DNA from: CADEFF01 sp964569315
GTDB taxonomy: Bacteria > Pseudomonadota > Alphaproteobacteria > Dongiales > Dongiaceae
Length of the DNA stretch: 27,068 nucleotides
Assembly (NCBI GenBank): GCA_964569315.1
Contig: CAZMUZ010000045.1
Location: 1-27,068 of the forward strand
Direction: 5' to 3'
A program made the position numbers and the translations under genes. Below are positions 22,462-27,068 of this stretch, one piece after another. The notes beneath the pieces are model-generated. The model worked only from the letters and a program-made list of their open reading frames with translations, did not search any database and was not told the DNA's origin. Numbering within the stretch: the stretch's first letter is position 1; each line of letters begins with the position of its first letter.

Positions 22462-24241
22462 GCCGGGTGCTGCGCCTGGCGCGCGCGATCGGGCGACCGG
22501 CCGCTGCCGGGAGGGCGAGGATTTCCTGCGGCAGGGCCGGCTCGATGACGCGGCGGCGGCCTTCTCGGAATCGCTCGCGCTCGATGCGGGGTCGCTCGTC
22601 GCGCGTGCGGGCCTTGCGCAGGCGGAGCAGCGGCGCGGTCGCTCGCGCGAGGCGGCGGCGCATTATCGCTGGCTGCTCGAGCGCGAGCCGCGCAACGCCT
22701 CCCTGCTGACCGCGCTCGGCCTTTGCCTCGAAGCGATGGAGGATGCCGCCGGCGCGGAGGATTGCTTCCGGCGGGCCGTCGCCCTGACGCCGCCGTTCGA
22801 TGCCGCCCGCATCGCGCTTGCGCGCATCCTGGCGCGCCGCCACGAGCATCACGCGGCCTCGGTCCTGCTGCGCGAGGTGCTGTCGCGCGATCCGGAGAAC
22901 CATCGCGCACGCGGCAATCACGCGCTTTCGCTGGTCGGTCAGGGGCTCGTCGCGGAAGCCATCGCGGAGTACGACCGCATCCTCGCCCGCGACCCGAACG
23001 ACCGCACGGCCGGCAGCAACCGCCTGCTGGCGATGGCCTATCTGCCCGAGATCGATCCGCTGGTGCGGCGCGCGGCGGCCGTCGAATGGGGCAACCGCCT
23101 GACGGCCGGGCGGAGGCCGCTCCCGCCGGCCATCGTCGATCGCGATCCCGACCGTCCCTTGCGCGTCGGCTATGTCTCGGGCGACCTGCGCGGTCATCCG
23201 GTGGGGTTCTACCTGGCGGCGGTGCTGCCGCATCACGACCGCGCGAACTTCGCCGCGATCTGCTACGCGAACCGGACGGGCGGCGACGGCGTCACCGCCA
23301 TGCTGCGCAAGGCCGCGGCCGGATGGCGCGAGGTCGCGGCGCTCGACGATGCCGCGCTCGCCGACCGGATCCGCGCCGATCGCATCGATATCCTGATCGA
23401 CCTCTCCGGCCACACCGCCGGCAACCGCCTCGGCTGCTTCGCGTTGAAGCCGGCGCCGCTCGCCATGAGCTGGATCGGCTATGGCGGCACGGTCGGGCTC
23501 GCAACGATCGACCGCATCGTCGCCGACCGCCGCCTGCTGCGGCCTTCGGAAACCGGGCAGTTCCTGGAGACGCCGCTCTGGCTGCCGGATAGCTACGTCA
23601 CCTTCGCGCCGCCGCCGGGCGAGCCGCCGGTCGGGCCGCCGCCCATGCTGGCGGGCGGCCGCATCGCCTTCGGCTGCTTCAACAACGCGACCAAGATCGG
23701 CCCGAAGGTGGTGCGGCTCTGGGGCCGGCTGCTGCGCGCCGTTCCCGACGCAACGCTGGAGCTCCGGACCGGGGCCTTCGGCGAGACCGCGACCGCCGAG
23801 CGCTTCCGCACGCTCTTCGCGGCGGAAGGGATCGAAGCTGGGCGGCTGCGCTTCGCCGGCCATTCCGATCACGCGGCGCTGCTCGCCGCCTATGGCGGCA
23901 TCGACATCGCGCTCGATCCCTTTCCCTTCAATGGCGGGATCACCACGGTCGAGGCGCTGCGCATGGGCGTGCCGGTGGTCTCGCTCGAGGGCCGCAGCTA
24001 TTACGGCCATCACGCCGAGAGCAGCCTTGCGGCGCTCGGCCTCGGCGAGCTCGTGGCGCCGGACGAGGCGGCCTATGTGGCGACGGCCGTCGCGCTTGCC
24101 GGCGACCCGGCGCGGCTTGCCAATCTGCGCGCGGGGATGCGCGAACGCTTCGCCCGGACGACGCTCGGCGACAATCCGCGCTTCGTGCGCGATTTCGAGG
24201 CGGGGCTGCGGCAGGCCTGGCGCGACTGGTGCGGGCGGTAG
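22451..24241 (+). CDS. TPR-containing glycosyltransferase, GT41 (O-GlcNAc transferase-like)
   Basis: The 596-residue protein has about five TPR units at 20-200 (LRQGRLDDAAAAF, LGLCLEAMEDAAGAEDCF, HALSLVGQGLVAEAIAEY), then a GT41 catalytic domain. The latter shows RVGYVSGDLRGHP at 238-250 with a histidine (His249) placed like the proposed catalytic one of OGT. It also shows DILIDLSGHTAGNRLG at 313-328, SWIGYGGTVGL at 340-350, FGCFNNATKIGP at 407-418 and the nucleotide-sugar region DIALDPFPFNGGITTVEAL at 485-503. Such enzymes add a sugar from a UDP- or related donor to Ser/Thr of proteins; the TPRs bind the acceptor. The GTG at 22451 overlaps cca by 11 bases. The acceptor and sugar are unknown. 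Confidence 0.92.
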   Translation: MPAEPGAAPGARDRATGRCREGEDFLRQGRLDDAAAAFSESLALDAGSLVARAGLAQAEQRRGRSREAAAHYRWLLEREPRNASLLTALGLCLEAMEDAAGAEDCFRRAVALTPPFDAARIALARILARRHEHHAASVLLREVLSRDPENHRARGNHALSLVGQGLVAEAIAEYDRILARDPNDRTAGSNRLLAMAYLPEIDPLVRRAAAVEWGNRLTAGRRPLPPAIVDRDPDRPLRVGYVSGDLRGHPVGFYLAAVLPHHDRANFAAICYANRTGGDGVTAMLRKAAAGWREVAALDDAALADRIRADRIDILIDLSGHTAGNRLGCFALKPAPLAMSWIGYGGTVGLATIDRIVADRRLLRPSETGQFLETPLWLPDSYVTFAPPPGEPPVGPPPMLAGGRIAFGCFNNATKIGPKVVRLWGRLLRAVPDATLELRTGAFGETATAERFRTLFAAEGIEAGRLRFAGHSDHAALLAAYGGIDIALDPFPFNGGITTVEALRMGVPVVSLEGRSYYGHHAESSLAALGLGELVAPDEAAYVATAVALAGDPARLANLRAGMRERFARTTLGDNPRFVRDFEAGLRQAWRDWCGR

Positions 24242-24254
24242 CGCCGCGGGCGGC

Positions 24255-25133
24255 TCAGGGCCAGCTCGCCTCGGGCGGCAGCGACATCAGGATCGCTTCC
24301 GTATTGCCGCCGGTCTTGAGGCCGAACTGCGTGCCGCGATCGTAGAGCAGGTTGAACTCGGCATAGCGTCCGCGCCGGACGAGCTGGTGACGGCGCTGCT
24401 CGGCCGTCCAGGGCCGGTTCATGTGGCGGCGCACGAGCTGCGGATAGATCTCGAGGAAGCTCCTCCCGACCTCCTGGGTGAAGGCGAAATCCGCCTCCCA
24501 GTCGCCGCTGTCGAGATAGTCGTAGAAGATGCCGCCGACGCCGCGCGCCTCGCCGCGATGCGGCAGGTAGAAGTAGCGGTCGCACCAGGCCTTGTATTCC
24601 GGGTAATAGGCGGGGTTGTGGCGGTTGCAGGCGGCTTCGAGCGCCGCATGGAAATCGGCGGTGTCCTTCTCGTCGGGAACCATCGGCGTCAGGTCCGTGC
24701 CGCCGCCGAACCAGCGCCGCGTCGTCTCGATATGGCGCGTGTTCATATGCACGGCCGGCACCAGCGGCGAGCGCAGATGCGCGACGAGGCTGATGCCGCT
24801 CGCCCAGAAATTCCCGTCCGCCTCGGCGCCGGGGATCTGCTTGCGAAACTCTTCGGAGAAGCGGCCCTCGACGGTCGAGACATTGACGCCGACCTTTTCG
24901 AAGACGCGGCCGCGCATCACGGCCATGGTACCGCCGCCGCCCGGCGCGCCGTCTGCGTCGGCGCGTTCCCAGCGCTTGCGCTCGAAACGTCCGGGCGGGA
25001 GCTCGGCATAAGTCTCCGTGAGCTCGTCCTCGATCGCCTCGAAGGCCGCGCAGATGCGGTCGCGCAGGGTCTCGAACCAGATGGCCGCACGGCGGCGCTC
25101 GTCGCTCTTCGGGGCTTTCCTCGCCGGATCCAT
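24255..25133 (-). CDS. hemF: Oxygen-dependent coproporphyrinogen III oxidase
   Basis: HemF uses O2 to decarboxylate two propionates of coproporphyrinogen III, giving protoporphyrinogen IX in haem synthesis. The 292-residue protein carries the family blocks GVNVSTVEG at 82-90, FWASGISLVAHLRSPLVPAV at 109-128, VHMNTRHIET and the signature WFGGGTDLTP at 141-150, KxxCDRYFYLPHRGEARGVG, and the C-terminal LVRRGRYAEFNLLYDRGT with GLKTGG. Length is normal. The ATG at 25133 has AAAGGG upstream. It is convergent with the GT41 gene (13 bases between stops) and lies 104 bases downstream of trmL on the same strand, probably in one operon. Haem supply next to the bc1 genes is a sensible pairing. Confidence 0.97.
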   Translation of the reverse strand: MDPARKAPKSDERRRAAIWFETLRDRICAAFEAIEDELTETYAELPPGRFERKRWERADADGAPGGGGTMAVMRGRVFEKVGVNVSTVEGRFSEEFRKQIPGAEADGNFWASGISLVAHLRSPLVPAVHMNTRHIETTRRWFGGGTDLTPMVPDEKDTADFHAALEAACNRHNPAYYPEYKAWCDRYFYLPHRGEARGVGGIFYDYLDSGDWEADFAFTQEVGRSFLEIYPQLVRRHMNRPWTAEQRRHQLVRRGRYAEFNLLYDRGTQFGLKTGGNTEAILMSLPPEASWP

Positions 25134-25200
25134 CGCATCCCTTTCCGTTCGCGCCGCCGATGGTGACGGCCGCTCCCGAGGGAGGCAAGGGCGCCTTCGG

Positions 25201-25232
25201 TCGCGGCTGGCGGTCGCGACTGGCGGTCGCGC
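25201..25232. repeat. Short 13-bp tandem repeat between trmL and hemF
   Basis: TCGCGGCTGGCGG (25201-25213) is followed by TCGCGACTGGCGG (25214-25226) and a truncated TCGCGC. It lies in the 104-base gap between two probably co-transcribed genes and looks like simple slippage. Confidence 0.6.
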
Positions 25233-25237
25233 CCGGA

Positions 25238-25693
25238 TCAGTCCTTCCCGGGCATGCCGCCGGTCTGGCGCAAGGCTTCCCCGGTCGCCATCGCGACGGC
25301 GACGGCGAGGTTGAGCGAGCGCAGGCCCGGGCGGATCGGAATCACCAGCCGCGCATCGGCCGCCTCATGCACGGCGGGCGGCACGCCGCCGCTCTCGCGC
25401 CCGAACAGCAGCGTGTCGTCGGCGCGGTAGGCGAAGTCGAGATAGCTCGCCTCGCCTCTGGTGCTGAACAGCAGCAGCCTTTGCGTCGTCGCGCGGCGGA
25501 AGCCCGGCCAGTCGTCATGGCGCGCGATATCCACCCGGTCGAGATAATCCATGCCGGCGCGCCGCATGCGGCGGTCGTCGAGCGCGAACCCCGGCGGGCC
25601 GACGATATCGACGCCGAGGCCGAAGCAGGCCGCGAGTCGCAGGATGGTGCCGGTGTTCTGCGGGATGTCGGGCTCGTAAAGCGCGATGCGCAT
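25238..25693 (-). CDS. trmL: tRNA (cytidine(34)-2'-O)-methyltransferase
   Basis: TrmL is a small SPOUT-fold methyltransferase that 2'-O-methylates the wobble base of tRNA-Leu using SAM. The 151-residue protein shows the three SPOUT motifs: YEPDIPQNTG at 6-15, LLFGRESGGVP at 95-105 and the knot region IPIRPGLRSLNLAVAVAMA at 118-136. There is no extra RNA-binding domain, as expected for TrmL rather than longer TrmH-type enzymes. The ATG at 25693 has GGGGGA upstream. It is divergent from petA and leads into hemF. Confidence 0.95.
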   Translation of the reverse strand: MRIALYEPDIPQNTGTILRLAACFGLGVDIVGPPGFALDDRRMRRAGMDYLDRVDIARHDDWPGFRRATTQRLLLFSTRGEASYLDFAYRADDTLLFGRESGGVPPAVHEAADARLVIPIRPGLRSLNLAVAVAMATGEALRQTGGMPGKD

Positions 25694-25763
25694 GGCTTGC
25701 GATCCCCCGCGGAACTGCGACGTTCGCGCGCCTTCCGATGCCTAGGCAAGGGCGCGAAACTCG

Positions 25764-25769
25764 ATTATA
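25764..25769 (-). promoter_or_regulatory. Consensus -10 (TATAAT) for trmL-hemF
   Basis: Read on the minus strand, 25769-25764 is a perfect TATAAT, 70 bases before the trmL ATG, in otherwise GC-rich DNA. No matching -35 is visible at 16-18 bases upstream, so promoter activity is only suggested. Confidence 0.35.
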
Positions 25770-25857
25770 TCGCTTGGCCTCGAGGGGGCCCGCATGGCTG
25801 CCGGATTCCGTGCGGCGGATTGTCGCATAAGGGCCGGAAACGCCTGCAAGCTCCGGA

Positions 25858-25866
25858 TGCTATAAG
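25858..25866 (+). promoter_or_regulatory. Extended -10-like element upstream of petA
   Basis: TGCTATAAG (extended -10 form TG-N-TATAAG) lies 107 bases before the petA ATG. It is one of the few AT-rich spots in the 280-base divergent spacer (25694-25973). A clear -35 is missing; TTGTCG at 25820 is too distant to pair with it. Confidence 0.33.
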
Positions 25867-25973
25867 GACGCGCGCAAAGCCGGCCGGGGACAGGGTCGGC
25901 GAGGGCGGAGAGGCCCTCACCGGTCTCCTGGCGGGATCGGCCATTCGGGAAGGCACTAAGGAGCGTTAGCAAC

Positions 25974-26582
25974 ATGGCGAACAGCCTGCAGGCCGGGGCA
26001 GCGACGGGACATGGGCCCGGCGCCGGCGGCGAAGCGACACGGCGGGATTTCCTCGTACTGGCCACCGCGGCCCTGGGGGCGGTCGGGATCGCGTCCGTCG
26101 CCTGGCCTCTCATCGACCAGATGAACCCGGCGGCCGACGTGCTCGCGCTCTCGACGACCGAGGTCGACATCGCGCCGGTCGAGGTCGGGCAGGCCATCAC
26201 GATCGTCTGGCGCGGCAAGCCGGTCTTCGTGCGGCATCGCACGCCGGAGGAGATCAAGACGGCCGAGGACACGCCGCTCGGCGACCTCAAGGACCCGCAG
26301 CCCGATTCGGCGCGCGTGCAGAAGCCGGAATGGCTGGTGATGATCGGGGTCTGCACCCATCTCGGCTGCATCCCGAAGGGGCAGATGCCGACCGACGACA
26401 GGGGCGAGTTCGGCGGCTGGTTCTGTCCCTGCCACGGTTCGGCCTACGACACCTCGGGCCGCATCCGCAAAGGCCCCGCGCCGCACAACCTTGCGGTGCC
26501 GCCCTACAAATTCCTGACCGACACCACCCTGCTGATCGGCGAGGCGCCGGACGCGAAGCCCGCAACCGGGGAGGCCGCATAA
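25974..26582 (+). CDS. petA: Ubiquinol-cytochrome c reductase iron-sulfur (Rieske) subunit
   Basis: This is the Rieske 2Fe-2S subunit of the cytochrome bc1 complex, which moves electrons from ubiquinol to cytochrome c1 on the periplasmic side. The 202-residue protein has a twin-arginine signal-anchor (TRRDFL with Arg23-Arg24, then hydrophobic 26-45). The cluster is bound by C127-T-H129-L-G-C132 and C151-P-C153-H154-G-S. The 25-residue N-terminal extension before the twin arginines is typical of alphaproteobacteria. The ATG at 25974 follows AAGGAG ten bases upstream. Its TAA overlaps the petB ATG by one base. Confidence 0.97.
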   Translation: MANSLQAGAATGHGPGAGGEATRRDFLVLATAALGAVGIASVAWPLIDQMNPAADVLALSTTEVDIAPVEVGQAITIVWRGKPVFVRHRTPEEIKTAEDTPLGDLKDPQPDSARVQKPEWLVMIGVCTHLGCIPKGQMPTDDRGEFGGWFCPCHGSAYDTSGRIRKGPAPHNLAVPPYKFLTDTTLLIGEAPDAKPATGEAA

Positions 26583-27068
26583 TGGCCGCGCCTGCCTTCA
26601 GCAATCCGATCGTGCGGTGGATCGACCACCGCCTGCCGATCTTCAGCTTCATGCATCACGAGATGCATGAGTATCCGACGCCGAAGAACCTGAACTACTT
26701 CTGGAATTTCGGCTCGCTCGCCGGCTTCATGCTGATCACGATGATCGTGACCGGCATCGTGCTTGCGATGCACTACACCCCGCATGCCTCGCTCGCCTTC
26801 CAGAGCGTCGAGCGCATCATGCGCGACGTGAATTACGGGTGGCTGGTCCGCTACCTGCACATGAACGGCGCGTCGTTCTTCTTCATCGTGACCTACATCC
26901 ACATCTTCCGCGGCCTCTATTACGGCTCCTACAAGACCCCGCGCGAGCTGCTCTGGATGCTGGGCGTCGTCATCCTCCTGCTGATGATGGCGACCGCCTT
27001 CATGGGCTACGTCCTTCCCTGGGGCCAGATGAGCTTCTGGGGCGCCACCGTCATCACCAACTTCTTCA
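26582..27068 (+). CDS. petB: Cytochrome b subunit of the bc1 complex (5' part, cut by window end)
   Basis: 162 codons are visible and the frame is open to the window edge. Residues 40-66 (first transmembrane helix, FGSLAGFMLITMIVTGIVLAM) and the helix around 90-115 (RYLHMNGASFFFIVTYIHIF) contain the haem ligands His93 and His107. The Qo-site stretch MGYVLPWGQMSFWGATVITN lies at 141-160. The gene begins at ATG 26582, overlapping the petA stop (TAATG), which shows translational coupling. petC (cytochrome c1) is expected downstream but lies outside the window. Confidence 0.97.
   Translation, partial: MAAPAFSNPIVRWIDHRLPIFSFMHHEMHEYPTPKNLNYFWNFGSLAGFMLITMIVTGIVLAMHYTPHASLAFQSVERIMRDVNYGWLVRYLHMNGASFFFIVTYIHIFRGLYYGSYKTPRELLWMLGVVILLLMMATAFMGYVLPWGQMSFWGATVITNFF

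Overview
This window is a stretch of high-GC chromosome (very GC-rich third codon positions) that looks like an alphaproteobacterium, most likely from the Rhodospirillales or a near relative. The evidence is a Rieske/cytochrome b operon start (petAB) divergent from trmL-hemF, a single-domain PAS protein of the alphaproteobacterial PAS_5 type, a DUF1285-Nudix-small membrane protein-CCA enzyme string beside a MoxR-DUF58-DUF4159 operon, and intergenic palindromic repeats of the kind scattered through alphaproteobacterial genomes. This taxonomic view is inference from gene content. No phage, plasmid, IS element, CRISPR array or rRNA is visible, and base composition is even.

Layout. 1-2860 (+): tail of ETF-ubiquinone oxidoreductase, a TPR lipoprotein, and ispE. 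2929-3519 (-): a membrane-anchored peptidoglycan-binding-type protein. It is divergent from 3671-5687 (+), the overlapping gmd-fcl pair that makes GDP-L-fucose from GDP-mannose. The 150 bp between them are AT-rich and hold two inverted repeats and a CtrA-like site. 5821-5895: tRNA-Gln(UUG). 5960-8282 (-): a 2-oxoglutarate/Fe(II) oxygenase with an unusual extra C-terminal domain, an Ohr peroxidase and a LuxR-type response regulator. 8756-9253 (+): PAS protein. 9415-10317 (-): isocitrate lyase/PEP mutase family enzyme. 10559-11486 (+): two tandem paralogous exported proteins of unknown function. 11548-12153 (-): WrbA quinone oxidoreductase. 12154-12626: a repeat-rich spacer.

12627-19622 (-) is one long operon: MoxR ATPase, DUF58 protein, a BatA-like/DUF4159 membrane protein, and a VWA/glutamine-amidotransferase-like membrane protein. 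The last two genes are separated by a hairpin-rich repeat. 19664-24241 (+) is a tightly packed divergent operon: DUF1285 protein, CoA-pyrophosphatase-type Nudix, a 90-residue membrane protein, CCA tRNA nucleotidyltransferase, and a TPR-GT41 (O-GlcNAc-transferase-like) glycosyltransferase. 24255-25693 (-): hemF and trmL. 25974-27068 (+): petA and the start of petB, which runs off the window.

Most of the window is ordinary core genome. I did not find a clear new defence or mobile system. The items most worth a second look are the oxygenase fusion at 5960-6955, the paralogous two-cysteine exported proteins at 10559-11486, the MoxR/VWA-type operon, the CtrA-like site at 3595-3611, and several distinct repeat families placed between (and once within) operons.
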